This document shows positions 48,431-59,765 of a DNA stretch of 64,000 nt, in pieces. How positions within the stretch are numbered: the stretch's first letter is position 1; the number at the start of each line of letters is the position of its first letter. The stretch is from Aulostomus chinensis (lineage: Eukaryota; Chordata; Actinopteri; Syngnathiformes; Aulostomidae): positions 3,557,501-3,621,500 of the forward strand of contig JBBMOA010000008.1 of the NCBI GenBank assembly GCA_037954235.1. Reading direction: 5' to 3'. The notes beneath the pieces were generated by a model. That model was not told the DNA's origin and made no database searches. It saw only the letters and a program-made list of their open reading frames with translations. The translations under genes were made by a program, and so were the position numbers.

Positions 48431-48889
48431 TGACCCAGCCTGGGGTGGGGGCTGCACTGGTGGATCAAGAATTCTGGTTCTCTGATGAGTCCTGTATTAT
48501 AAGGCAATGGTTCTGGAGGTCTGAGGGTCCAGGGTCTGAGGAGGGTCCAGGGGGCTCCCCAGGAAAAGTGTGAATAATTAAATAGGGCTCAAGCACCCAC
48601 CGGTCATGGAACATAAGGAATTCAGGGGTGTGTAAAAGTACCTCGACTGCGCCCCCCGAGATGCTTTCAAATTATTCTCACTAGCTGCTTGTTTCAGGAA
48701 CAAGAATTCAGCAGACGTGTGGATCAAGCTGGTCAGGGGCTGAAGCTGCCAGGGCAGGGTCTACTACCTGGATCCAGATCCTTGTTGCCCAGCAGACCTT
48801 CAGAGGACTCACAGCTGACTCATCATTTCATGTTGTCTTCATGCCTTATTCATTAAATGTTCTTTTGCTCAAAGTTTTGTGACTGAGCC

Positions 48890-49250
48890 GGTGTTTACAT
48901 TTGCCAAGACCATGTTGGACTCCGTAGAGTCTCTGGACCCCTGCCTAATCGGAGCGGCGACGGCGAGTTTAGTCACTGGTCATCGTTCAACCGCTGGCAG
49001 TCGAGGTGGCGCCAAGCACACCAAGTGGGTTCCATTGAGAACTGGAAAACCTTCTGGGGGAGACCTGGTCTGATTAGGAGGGACGGCATCCATCCCACGT
49101 TGGACGGAGCTGTTATTATTAAATATCAGATCTCTGACGCCAAAAGCTGTTAGTGAATGAACTCATATCTGACAATGGCATTGACCCACTCTGTCTCTAA
49201 AACCTGGCTGTGTGATGAGGAGTGTGCTGGGCTCAAATTTAGGCAAAGAA
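48890..49250 (+). mobile_element. CR1/L2-type LINE fragment (ORF1 end and endonuclease start)
   Basis: The plus strand contains RRDGIHPTLDG- and NELISDNGIDPLCL-like segments with stops, as in fish CR1/L2 elements at the ORF1-to-endonuclease junction. It lies downstream of the kinase gene. Confidence 0.5.
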
Positions 49251-49406
49251 ATGTGAAAAGGTGACTGAGGTCATGAGTTTAAGAAGGTGATGATCTTCAG
49301 ATTTCCTCTGAACGTGGACGTCTGCTTCTATCCAGGCACGAGCACACTAAGGGCCGTAGGGGTGCTTGAGCCCCAGCCCTTTTTTTGCGTCGTATTAAAA
49401 AGTGCC

Positions 49407-49409
<3 letters not shown>

Positions 49410-49445
<36 letters not shown>
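49410..49445. repeat. (GT)n downstream of the kinase gene
   Basis: About 36 bp, between the two copies of a 70-bp direct repeat (49259-49329 and 49901-49974). Confidence 0.95.
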
Positions 49446-49447
<2 letters not shown>

Positions 49448-50228
49448 CAAATAACTTTAATAAATTCCTGTTAGGGATGTCAAAATAAAAAAAAAATCCA
49501 AAAAAACAGCGGTACAAAAACTCCACATTATTCTACTGTACCAATTTTCTTGTAATACTGGGTTTTTTTGTGTGTTGAGCTGGGAAACCGGTACCAGGAA
49601 AAGTCTCCAGATTTGTTGCTAGTCGGTTTTCACAATAAAAGTTGCCAAGAGGATTTGGAAAGTCGCCAGATGTGCTCTCTGCAAGTCAGTCTTTCAGACA
49701 TGGTCCTGCGCTGAGTGATGGCGATTCATCTATGATGAGAACTCCGTACACCTGCTGATCATTCATTCATTGTAAAGAATACGTTCATTGGTTTGGGCAG
49801 CAGATCGCAGCTTCTTAAGTCATTTTTTTCAAGTTGTTTAGAAAACACAAAAAAACTGGAGGCAAAATATCCTAAGGAGTTGATTTATGGCAAAAAGGTC
49901 AAAAGGTGACTGAGGTCATGAGTTTAAGAGGGTGATGATCTTCAGATTTCCTCTGAACGTGGACGTCTGCTTCTCTCAACCCTTCACATGTTCTGGTTTA
50001 TGTACACGACGAAGACCTTGGAGGTTAAATTTGCTCTTCAGAACTCTGGGAGCATCTAAAACAGTGTAAACTCTCAAACCACACACGAGCACGACTGGAA
50101 ACTTTCAGTGAATGGAAGTTTGATGTAGAATCCTGGTGGCCAGTGTTACTCCAGTTTCTCCAGTGAATCTTATTCTCTTAAACCAGAGGTTGAAACCAAG
50201 CCAGGGTAACATGTTAACAACGACTTAC

Positions 50229-50531
50229 CGTATACTTTGAGTTCATACGCTGTCGTAAAAACATGTCCTTTTCTTGAGTCGATGGAATAAATCCCTGAGT
50301 GGCTCCTCTGCAGGTCATTGATGGTAACATATCCAGAGTTTTTGTCCCACTGAAGCTTGTTTTTGTTTTTACCCTCCAATATTTTATATTCTCTGTCTTT
50401 CACCATAACAAGAAGATTCCAGTCAAATAAAATAAATCCAAACTCCACCAGAGGCTCAGGCAGAGTGACGTTTCCTCCCACGACGCCTCTCAGGTGCTTC
50501 ACCACGTCCTCAGCGGTCGATGAGCTCATCA
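50229..50531 (-). pseudogene. orphan Ig V-type exon, CD2/SLAM-family-like
   Basis: A single 303-nt phase 1-1 exon with a good acceptor (TTTGACAG) and donor (GTAAGTC), as is usual for Ig V exons. It reads VKHLRGVVGGNVTLP, FDWNLLVMVKDREYKILEG, YVTINDLQRSHSGIYSIDS and AYELKVYG. The canonical B- and F-strand cysteines are absent (VTLP and YSI instead of VxLxC and YxC), as in first domains of CD2/CD48/SLAM-family receptors. No leader-peptide exon, second Ig domain or transmembrane exon is visible within several kb either side, so it is a fragment or a dead copy, although the exon itself has no stop. Confidence 0.6.
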
Positions 50532-51184
50532 CTGTCAAATATACAACACTGGTATCAGCACCAATCTGGTTCGGTCACTGTTGTCCCCTGTCCTTGTCCT
50601 CTAGGTTCATGAGTTTAAGTCCCAGAGGACGGGAGCTGGTCTTGTTTCACATTTAAGACTCTCCATTAATGAATTCCTCCAACTGCAATGTTGACTTGCC
50701 AGCCTCCAGTTGTTGACACCAGTAGTGTCAACAACTGGTCTGTTTCCAGTAATCCCAGTAAGCGGGGGTCAAGGTCTTCACACTGTCCAGCAGACATGTT
50801 GGCCTTTTAAACTTTTCTACTGTCGTCTTTCTTGAAGTCTGCAATTCAGAAAAAGCCCTTGAAGCGTCCATGCATGTTATTGTCATCAACAAATGTGGAT
50901 CATTTTTATCAGTGGAATTATAGAGACGGTGACTCCACGTACCTACAGGAAGTGGTAAAGACCGCTCGCTTCTCCAGGTGAATCCCCTCCTTTTGCTAGC
51001 GTTGATTCTCATCTTAGACGGGATCACGGTGCAGTGCTGCTTACTACGCCACCTTCCAGCATGGCGAACATCCCCCATGATGCAACACAGCTCAGTCAGC
51101 TTCTCTGTCTGAAAGGTGTCTCCCAGGCTAACCAGCTTGCTAACATACATGTATATTGTTAATTAACAAGACGAATCAGGCGAA

Positions 51185-51318
51185 GGCGGCACGGTGGTGC
51201 AGTGGTCAGCACTGTCGCCTCACAGCAGGAAGGTTCCGGGTTCGAGTCCCGGCTGGAGCACGGGGTCTTTCTGTGTGGAGTCTGCATGTTCTCCCTGTTC
51301 CTGCGTGGGTTCCTCCTG
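51185..51318 (+). mobile_element. 5' part of a SINE
   Basis: GGCGGCACGGTGGTGCAGTGG through GTTCTCCCTGTTCCTGCGTG of the family, cut at the junction with the Penelope-like fragment. Confidence 0.75.
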
Positions 51319-51620
51319 ACCTCGTTCAGGTCACCTGAGTGAAGGCGTGAACGCTGGCTGCTCCTCCTGGGGAAGATCTAAGGACGGCATTGCAGGTGGG
51401 TAATAGGTGGTGCCTGAGGCCCCCTCCTCTGTCCAAAGATGGACGTTCTCGTTCGACATCAACGTCTTCTTCACCCCTCTCTCAAACCATCTGTCCTCTC
51501 TGGCTTGAACGCACACCCTGTGGTCTTGAAAGGACGGCCCCTTCTCCTGGAGGGGGAGGTGGACTGCTGAGTCCTGGTCTGTGGTTGTGGCTCTCCTGTG
51601 TTGCGCCACGCGTTTGTGCA
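51318..51620 (-). mobile_element. Penelope-like element, GIY-YIG endonuclease C-terminal fragment
   Basis: The minus strand reads QHRRATTTDQDSAVHLPLQE, KGPSFQDHRVCVQAREDRWF and ERGVKKTLMSNENVHLWTEE, the conserved tail of fish Penelope-type endonucleases as I recall it. The frame is open for about 92 codons only. It abuts a truncated SINE. Confidence 0.55.
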
Positions 51621-51814
51621 GTTGTAGTTTTGTCTCTCTGTGTACAGGTCAGAGCGCTCCTCGTTACACGGGACTGCATCAGCAACATGACTGTGGCTTT
51701 GTTTGTTTTGTTGTTGTTATTTATTGCTTTTCCTTTTACAAAGCATTTTACAAAGTAACACAACATGAACATGGGCTGTTTTTGTCTGTTACCACGTTAC
51801 AACAAAGTTGTTAA

Positions 51815-53990
51815 TTAATCAAGTACAACCTGATGTAGAAAAGAAGCTAAAACAAAAGAAGGGCGTTTCAGGGAAGTGCACATTTTCCATTGCTTCCAGG
51901 CGTCATTGAATTTGGATTGTTGGAGCCTCATTGAAAAAGTGGTTCTTTCCATTACAAGCACATTGTAGATCATAGCGTCCCAATCAGTAGATGGGTCGTC
52001 TGGTTCGAGCCATTTCTTTGTAATTGCTTCTCTAGCAGCTAGACTCAGTGTCCCAAATAAATATTTTTTCTTCACACTTCACGTCAGAGTGCAGCACGGT
52101 GGTGCAGTGGTCAGCACTGTGGCCTCACAGCAAGAAGGTTCCGGGTTTGAGTCCCGGCTCGGGCGCGGGATCTTTCTGTGTGGAGTCTCCATGTTCTCCC
52201 CGTACCTGCGTGGGTTCTTTCTGGTACTCCGGCTTCTTCCCACAGTCCAAAAACATGCAATTTTGGGACTCTAAATTGACCGTAGGTATGAATGCGAGTG
52301 TGAATGGTTGTTCGTCTCTCTATGATTTCGATGGACCGGCGACCTGTCCAGGGTGAACCCTGCCTCTCGCCCGTAGATGCTGGGATAGGCTCCAGCCCCC
52401 TGCTCCTTAATAGAAAGGAATAAGCGGAAGACGATGATGATGGATGGACTTCACATCAGCTGAGTGTCCAAGTCCAAAAAGGAGTTAGCCCCACTTAAAT
52501 GTCATGTCAGTTCCAAATATAGTTACTAGTTCTGAATAAACCTTGTGCCAGAAAATGTTAATTTTCGGACCCAGAACAAATGATTGGCTTCCTGGGAACG
52601 ACACAACCTCCAACAGTTAGAAGATCCTGTATGGTGGCCAGGCTGAGCCGGGGTGATGACATACCTAATGAGACACCTCCAGCCATGAGTTTGAGCACGA
52701 TGTCCTCAGTATTTAATCCAGGTATCTTCTTAAAGGCAGCTGTGGGTTTCCCAGTCCCATTTTTGTTTTATGAATGTGGAATTCACCATTTTTATGTCCT
52801 GCAGGCCTTTGTAAAGTCTTAGATGACTTTAAGCATGGAATCTGTCCCATAAGCACTGATCAACACTTTTAATCAACTGTTGTGCTCTCTAGGTGGTGGC
52901 GTACCTGAAGAAACCTGAAAAAGTCACGATTGTTTGAGACTGTGTTGTCTCTTCAACATCTGGAAGCTTTTCAGCGTTGTCTGGCTGAACCAGGTACAAT
53001 CAGAGGAGAGACCCCGGCTCACCCATCCCAAGGTCGGGGCAGCGCCATTTCAGGATCTTTACCTCCTCTTAACATGTCATCTCTCGTGGTAACGTTCAGC
53101 CGTGCTCTCAGTGATAGGTTGATCAACATTTAATGAGTCTGTCACCCCCTGGTCTTGCTTGAATTGGCTTCGTCCCCGATATGTTCTCTTCCATTTCCTT
53201 CCATCTTGCTTCGTAATCTGAAACGCACCAACAGAAGAGGATCCTTAGCTGGACTGATGTATAATCATCTTTTAGGTCGGGAAGAGCCAGTCCACCCTCA
53301 TTATTTGACAACTGAAGAGTTTGCAACCTTGTTCTCGTCTTTTCTTCCCCTGCCAAATGTAGCGCGATAATAATTTATGCCATTCGTTGAATTGTTTATC
53401 TTTCATTTCAGCTGGGAGGGTCTGGAGTAGCTATCGTATCCTTGGCAAGATGTTCATTTTTACCGACTCAATCTGAGATTCAAAACTTAGTATCGGAATA
53501 AGATTCCATCTCTTCGTATCTTCCTTTATTTTTTTATTTTAGTAGATCAAAACTGAAGTTGTATAACTTTGACAAATCTTTTGGGATGTTGACTCCCAGA
53601 TACTTCATATGTTCCAGACCCCATTTTAGTTGAATCTTAGAGGTAATGTTTTGGCTACATTTGGAACTGAAGTATGTATTTGGGACTTTTGGATGTTCGG
53701 TTTATAGCCTGAGACCGAGTCAAAAGCATCTAAGAATGAAAGTTGTTCCAAAATTGAATTTTCGGGGTTTGACCAACTAATTAAAACGTCATCAGCAAAT
53801 AAAGGAATCTTGTATTCTTGGTCTGATATTTTTAGACCAGAGATATTCTTGTTCTGAGTAATCCACCGATGTGACAGTTCGAGAAACATCAACAACAATG
53901 GGCTCAACTCCATGAGGAAGGGCAAGTGGCCTGCAAAAAGACGAGTTACTTTTCAAAATAAAACAGGACATGACAGGACAAAACAAACCC
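51815..53990 (-). mobile_element. LINE-1-type retrotransposon, decayed, split by a SINE
   Basis: Minus-strand pieces in order: an RT core (ISGLKISDQEYKIPLFADDV and LDAFDSVSGYKPNIQKSQI) at 53.6-53.9 kb, the post-RT region (NNEGGLALPDLKDDY, YEARWKEMEE) at 53.1-53.35 kb, and the extreme C-terminal region (AREAITKKWL, MERTTFSMRLQQSKF) at 51.82-52.07 kb. A SINE (52092-52447) sits inside the element. Confidence 0.8.
52092..52447 (+). mobile_element. tRNA-like SINE inserted in the L1 element
   Basis: A near full-length copy ending in GATGATGATGGATGG. Similar ACTTCAC[G/A]TCAG flanks at 52076-52087 and 52448-52459 suggest a target duplication. The insertion splits L1 coding remnants, so it is younger than the L1. 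Confidence 0.8.
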
Positions 53991-54339
53991 AGGACAAGAC
54001 AACCTCACCACTGTGTGACACAAAGGAAGTACATACTGATCGTAAACACAAACAATTGCTTTTATGTAAATACATTACAATTAAAAAATAAATTACAAAA
54101 TGAATATGTATCATAAATAAAATAGAATAAAACATAAAAATAAAAATACCATTCACCGTGACGAATAATACGAAGACGAAATAGAAGTGATTAAGAACAA
54201 AATGAACTTCCTCATATTTTATTGTACTGAAACAGAACGTACTGAAAGATTCATGTCCTCAAAAATTTTGCAAACACTACCAAATAAATTCCAGACAGTA
54301 ACTAATTACTAATTACTCAAAGAACATTGCAGACTAGAC

Positions 54340-54640
54340 CATCAAGACAGTCACTCAATCAAAGAGCATGGCGTCACATGGTCGTGTTTTGGAGAAGAGC
54401 GCTAACGTGGCACCATATTTCCTCTCAGAAGCAGCGCTTGAGGCTGGAGTACACAGATATTCCCTTGCCAGCTTGGAAAGCCAAGGACAGAGCTTCTGGA
54501 ATTCCCCCCACCACTTCAGTGGGTCTTCCTCAGCATCCAGTGTCTCTGACAGGAGACAGGACTGCAACTCAAGAGCTACGGCCTGGCCTTGTTGCTGAGG
54601 ATGTGCAGCAGCTTCGTCTGTGGTGACCTTCAAGAAGCTT
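54340..54640 (-). mobile_element. hAT transposase C-terminal fragment
   Basis: The minus strand reads DAEEDPLKWWGEFQKLCPWL and AREYLCTPASSAASERKYG, the hAT dimerisation region as in ZBED1-like transposases. No catalytic domain lies nearby. It is followed at 54643-54666 by a (CTT)n tract. Confidence 0.75.
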
Positions 54641-54789
54641 CTTCTTCTTCTTCTTCTTCTTCTTCTGTGGATCAGCAGGGTCCTCTGTGTCAGCAGCAGT
54701 CATTGCTAGAGTCTCAAGAGGGGCGTTCTCCTTGGAGGGAACACTGGGGATTATTGGATTCATTTGACTGTCGTGGCGTTAATGGTCAC

Positions 54790-55150
54790 AACATTTAGCA
54801 CATTCACTATAATAATAATAATAATTATGTTGGAAGGCTTTCTATGCCCCTCGTGTATCTGGAGGCGGTTCCTCAGGCACCAGTCTAGGAAGTCCTGGGT
54901 CAGTTCTCTGGACTCTCTGCAGCTGTTAGATGAGGACGACAACTGCAGAGTCGTCAGAGAACCTCTGCAGGTGACAGGTGGGTGTGTGGTGGGAGAAGGC
55001 TGCAGTGCAGAGGGTGAAAAGGAACGGAGCCAGGACCGTTCCCTGCAGGGCCCACGTGCAGCAGCCGACGGTGTCTGAAAACAGTAGGCTAGTTGGCAGT
55101 GCCCCCTCTTGCCCCAGCGTAGACCTGGCCTCGATCCCAGACATGCTTTA
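54790..55150 (-). mobile_element. L2/CR1-like LINE reverse-transcriptase fragment
   Basis: On the minus strand, across two frames: QGTVLAPFLFTLCTAAFSHH, HLQRFSDDSAVVVL and RELTQDFLDWCLRNRLQIHE, the palm region of a fish CR1/L2-type RT (the YADD-equivalent reads FSDDS). It is frameshifted and ends in an (ATT)n tract near 54805-54825. Confidence 0.7.
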
Positions 55151-55218
55151 CCAAACTGTGCCAAACCATAAAAGTTACGGTGACCCGAGCTAAACATTAA
55201 ACACCACCAGGATAACAA

Positions 55219-55971
55219 ACCTTGTAGCGTCTCGGACTCGGATATTAAAAAGATGAAGACATGAATAATTGATACATTTTTGCTTGTGGATCAACGACTA
55301 CTATCACACCCAGTCGCATCACTTCAGTCCAGTATAGTGGTACTTGCTATTGCTACGTGTGCAGGTATGCTAACCCTTCCCACTGCGCTAAGCTAACCAG
55401 CCGTCAGCTGGTCTCAGCTCGCCACTGAAGCCCACGATGGTGGCGTACGCGTCTCTCAGTTTCATTTACTCCATTCATGCATCGAGAGCATTTTTCGGGT
55501 TCATAAACTTCTATCTCAGGAGTCAAATCCATAGTGATGGACTACAACTGCATCAACCATACAAACAATTCATCACAAGGCAGATTTGGGACATCAGCCG
55601 CTGTACAGGGAAACCTGACGCCCCCTGACTGACCAGAAACCAAAGGAGCTCTCCTGCTGTTAGAACTTTCCTCTCAGCTGACAGCAGGTTCTCAAACCCA
55701 CGAAGACCCGGATTGTTTTCGAACTTTTGAGCCATTTGAGAGGCGGACGACTGATGACGAGGATGTGGCATCAGTGCGGCCAGTGGACAGCCCCCTGATG
55801 TCCTGAAGATCCCACACACAGTATTTTTGGTCACACGTCTTCAAATGTGAGCTCAGTTCTATCGGGTGTTTCGAGGCCGCCCAGCGTCGTTCCCGCCTCC
55901 TCTGAAAGCTGCTTGTCAGAAGTTATTACAGACAGTTTGACACGAATATACACAGTATACAGGGACCTAGT
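55219..55971. other. no gene recognised, downstream of smim26
   Basis: Unique-looking sequence. It may include part of the smim26 3' UTR, but no AATAAA on the minus strand was found close to the stop codon. Confidence 0.4.
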
Positions 55972-56024
55972 CCAGACTTGTACCATGAAACGATGCTGTT
56001 TATCGTTTCATGGTACAAGTCTGG
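55972..56024. other. perfect 23-bp inverted repeat, 7-nt loop
   Basis: The left arm, 55972-55994, begins CCAGACTTGTACCATG. The right arm, 56002-56024, is its exact reverse complement. The loop is GCTGTTT (55995-56001). It lies 153 nt past the smim26 stop codon in the direction of smim26 transcription, so probably in its 3' UTR. No flanking transposon ends are seen. Confidence 0.95.
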
Positions 56025-56176
56025 CTGGTGGCAGACTTACTAGCGTCTAAACACAAATGGCGGCTCTCTTATGGCTGCACAGGGGGAAGGCAGTTGCATT
56101 TCCTGTGCTCGTGACAGTAAGATCCTCCCAGGACAGTTCATCGTTCATCGTGCGTCTCAAACAGAGATGCAGCTGT

Positions 56177-57218
56177 TCATTCGTCCTTGTCTTCGGTCCC
56201 CGGCCCGCTGCTGAAGGACTGGAGGAAGTTGGAGATCCTTTCAGTGTATGGCACAAAGTCTTCCTTGTAGGTGATGATAGTTTTGAGGTTTCCACTCTGG
56301 TAGACGACTTGCTTGGGATCTTCTTGCACCTCTTGAGTCTGAGCTGGTGGGACAGAAGGCAGCACTTGAGAATCATGAGATATTTGAGCAGAGGCTGCAA
56401 TGTGTTCGCCAAGTGCCCATGGATGCGGCGAGATAGCTCCAGTACAACACTTTTATTTAGTTTGTTTTTTGAATAGGCAAAAGAAGAAGGCATTGATTGT
56501 ATAAATACAAAGTTATGTTTACATTGTTGAGCATATTTGCAAAACACATAGAAATACTGAGCATTTCAAAAAGCACAATTTGCTTTTTTCCTCATAAAGA
56601 AGGAGGAGAAACCTGTAAAACACATATTGACTGCACTGTTTCCTTATAATAAATAAGATGAGAGTCAACACTGAACAGATGACATATGATGGTGTTTTTA
56701 AATGGCCCATATCTGCTGCTACAGACCCCATTAATACCATTTGCTTTTCAATAATTCTGTTTTGTAATTATGTACTAAAAACAGAGGGGGGGCATAATGT
56801 CATGAATGAACTACAACATAATTATTAAGTACTATCAACAAAATAATTCAAGAATAGAAAAGTACAAGTACAGTAACTTTTTATATCTGTTTAAACCCTC
56901 AGTATGGTGTTAATAGTTCCGTTATAACCCAGTAGCTTGCTAATGCTAACTAGCACCGCGACAGGGAGAATGCTTGAACGTGAAGGACCAGCACGACGGA
57001 GTTGTCGATTTACGGTGACAGAAGGTAACGCTGCTCAACTGGTCGCCTGACTTCAGTTGGGCCGGAATGTGAAGAGTTGACGGGGACTCACGTTTCTCCT
57101 CGTCGAAGCGACCCGTGTAGACGTAATAACTGTAGGAACCCAACATCGTCCAGACGCCTATGGCGTAAACGATGGACGCTCGTTTGCTCCACCTGAACAC
57201 TTCTTTAACCGTCATCAC
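56177..57218 (-). CDS. smim26: small integral membrane protein 26, two exons, complete
   Basis: SMIM26 is a mitochondrial membrane micropeptide of about 95 aa in human (family knowledge). Exons 57218-57092 (127 nt) and 56343-56177 (167 nt), GT-AG, phase 1, give 97 aa. Exon 1 encodes MMTVKEVFRWSKRAS followed by one membrane segment (IVYAIGVWTMLGSYSYYVY). Exon 2 contains the family signature VTYKEDFVPNTE as ITYKEDFVPYTE and ends SGPGTEDKDE, against GGPGTEP in human. Start choice: a second Met follows the first, and the first is taken. The first about 90 bp upstream are followed by a LINE insertion. Confidence 0.9.
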
Positions 57219-57219
57219 C

Positions 57220-57318
57220 GCGGGCTGCTCTGCTCGGTGGATTTATTCGTGAATAAAGTAAGCCGCAGATGTACAGCTGGTTTCACCTAGAGCTGTCAGG
57301 GCGCCGCCATGACAAGGC
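57220..57318 (-). promoter_or_regulatory. smim26 5' UTR / proximal promoter remnant
   Basis: The short stretch between the smim26 start codon and the 3' end of the adjoining LINE. It contains GCGCCGCCATG but no TATA box. Whether the original promoter continued into what is now 59.69-59.76 kb, beyond the LINE, is an inference. Confidence 0.3.
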
Positions 57319-59688
57319 TTCTTCTTCTTCTTCTTCGGTATTTACGGCGGTTGGCAACCAACATGATGGAGCATTACCGCCCTCTTCGGTCCCATCGCGG
57401 AACACCATCTTTCCCTACTTCTAACCCCTACACCTAAATCCTACCTCTAAATCCTAAACACAGTCCCTAAACCTAAATCCTATCATACAGTCCTGTATCC
57501 CTCAAATACTCTAAAAGAACCCTAACACTCTCCCTATCCTCCATCCTCAGAACTCCCTCCAGACTGATCTCACCCTTCCCCATGTTCCTCCACCTGTCCC
57601 TCATCACCCTCCTCTCCACCTCATACCTGCCACACCTCAGGAGTACGTGCTCTACGGACTCTTCCTCACCACAGCCCTCACACAGCCCTGTGTCGTGCTT
57701 CCCTAACACCTTCAAAGTCCCGTTCAGCCCACAGTGTCCCAGCCTCAGCCTCACCTTCACTACTTCCTCCCGCCTCTGCCCACCTCCACCCCTACACCCT
57801 CTAGGCCGCACACTCCTCTGAACCCTATACAAGTGCCTACCCTCCTACTCTTTGTCCCACCTTCCCTGCCACATGTCCATCGATCCATCAGTATAAACCT
57901 TCTCCCATCCACCATACACCCTTCTCATACACCGGTTGTGAGCCCTAACCAAGTCCTCCCCCTCCCCCTTCCTCCTCAACTCCAACAAACACCAGTCCAC
58001 CTCTGGCCACTCCATCCTCCACGGTGCCATCTCTGGGTACACCACTGACTGACTCACCCTAATGTGCCCTACTCCTAGCTCCCTAGCCAGTACATTCCCT
58101 ATCCTCCCAAAGTGCTCCCTGTGCCCCCCCCCCCCTACTCCCAACACTCATCCAACACACTCTTGGTTGGATGCACCCTTGAGTGACCCTGCAGGTTAGC
58201 CCAAAACCTCACCATTAATTGCTTCCTTCTTAGCTCCAGGGGCATCTCACCCATCTCCACCTGCAGTGCTGCCACCGGTGTCGTCCCTAGTGCCCCACAA
58301 CACACCCTCAGTGCCTTATTGTAGACCACATCCAGAACCCGCAAGTGACACTTAGCAGCCGACCCATACACTATACACCCATAACACTATACACCATAAT
58401 CTAGTGCCAAGCTAGCCCCCCAGTCCCTACCTGACAAACACCTCATCACATTCATCACTTTCCTACACCTGCCCTCAACCCTCCCAATGTGCTCCACCCA
58501 AGTCAACTTACTATCAAAAACTACTCCCAAATACTTACAGGACCCCACTCTCTCTAGCTCCCTACCACATCCCTCTTCCTAGTGAAGAACACTGTCTGCG
58601 TCTTATCTACTGAGAACCTGCTCCCCCTCTCATGGCCCCACTCAACCACCACATCTATAGCCTCCTGTACCTTACCCACTACAAGTCCCTACCCCTCTTC
58701 CATAGCGCCCCATCATCAGCAAACAGTGCTCTCCCTACACCCCCCCCCTACCCGTGAAAACACATCATTAATCATAACACTATACAACAGTGGACCAATT
58801 ACACTGCCCTGTGGTGTGCCATTGCTCACTGTGTATTCACCTGACACCTCAGACCCTATCCTAACCCGTATCACCCTCTCAGACAGGAAATCTTTCACCC
58901 AGTTAAACACCCTCCCTCCTACCCCCAGCATGTGCAGTTTAATTAACACCCCCTCCCTCCACATCATATCATATGCCTTCTCAATATCAAAAAACACCAC
59001 CACAACTGACTCCTTATTTACCTGAGCCTTCCTAACCTCATTCTCCAACCTCACCACTGCATCCATAGTGCTCCTACCCTTCCTAAAGCCAATCTGATAC
59101 CCAGCTACCCCCCCCCCCCCAACACATACACTAACCGCTCCATAACCTTACCCAGGTTGGAGGTAAGGGCTATGGGCCTGTACCCTGAAGGGTGAGTGGG
59201 ATCCTTCCCTGGCTTCCTAACCGGAATCACCACTGCTTACTTTCCACACCCTTGGTATCCTGCCCTCCTCCCAGACCCTACTGTACAGCCCCAGCAGTGC
59301 CTCCAGTGCCCCTTCACCCAAGTGCTTCAGCATAACATACCCCACCTGATCCGCCCCTGGAGCCGTGTGCTTAGCCCTACCTATAGCCCTCACCAACTCT
59401 GCCATCGTGAACCTATCATCCATAATCCCACCCATATCCTCCCTCCTGTCCAACACCCCTAAATGCTTGCCCAAAGTCACCCCCTCCCCCTCCCCCTCCT
59501 CTCCTCTTCTGTTAAATTAGCCTCACTATGTATCCATCATCTCCACCTTTTCCCTATCTGGCACTGCTGTCTCCCCCCCTGCTGTCATCACTGGGTAGTC
59601 CCACTCCCTCCTATCCCCTCCCATTTTCCTAATCATTCCCCACACCTCTCCCGCCGGGGTTGTCCTCCCTACGCTACGACTAAACTGA
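57319..59688 (-). mobile_element. I/Nimb-type non-LTR retrotransposon with RNase H, decayed
   Basis: On the minus strand pieces of one pol-like frame occur in order. They are an RT N-terminal part (APGADQVGYVMLKHLG), the RT core (FFDIEKAYDMMWREG, NGTPQGSVIGPLLY), a connecting region (LRVLDVVYNKALRVCCGAL), an RNase H start (KVYTDGS) and a C-terminal Cys/His part (GLCEGCGEEESVEHVLLRCG). The 3' end runs into (GAA)n, seen as CTTCTTCTTCTTCTTC at 57319 on the plus strand. Frameshifts and stops break it into pieces. The RNase H domain places it in an I/Nimb/R1-like group; the clade call is from memory. Confidence 0.7.
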
Positions 59689-59689
59689 C

Positions 59690-59765
59690 AGTCAACCCGG
59701 AAGTACGCGTGAAAGCTTCCGGAAGCAGCCGAGACGGAGCGGAGCAAAAACATGACCTCGGCTGC
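59690..59765. promoter_or_regulatory. promoter-like ETS/CpG cluster beyond the LINE
   Basis: Two CCGGAAG ETS-type sites (ACCCGGAAGTACGCG and TTCCGGAAGC) and several CpGs within 60 bp directly next to the 5' end of the I/Nimb-like LINE. This resembles a housekeeping promoter. No coding exon is recognised on either side within the window, apart from smim26 across the LINE. Confidence 0.3.

Noticed and set aside
50728..51150. Minus-strand 140-codon frame next to the Ig exon
   Set aside because: Tested as a possible leader exon. It has no signal peptide and no recognisable domain.
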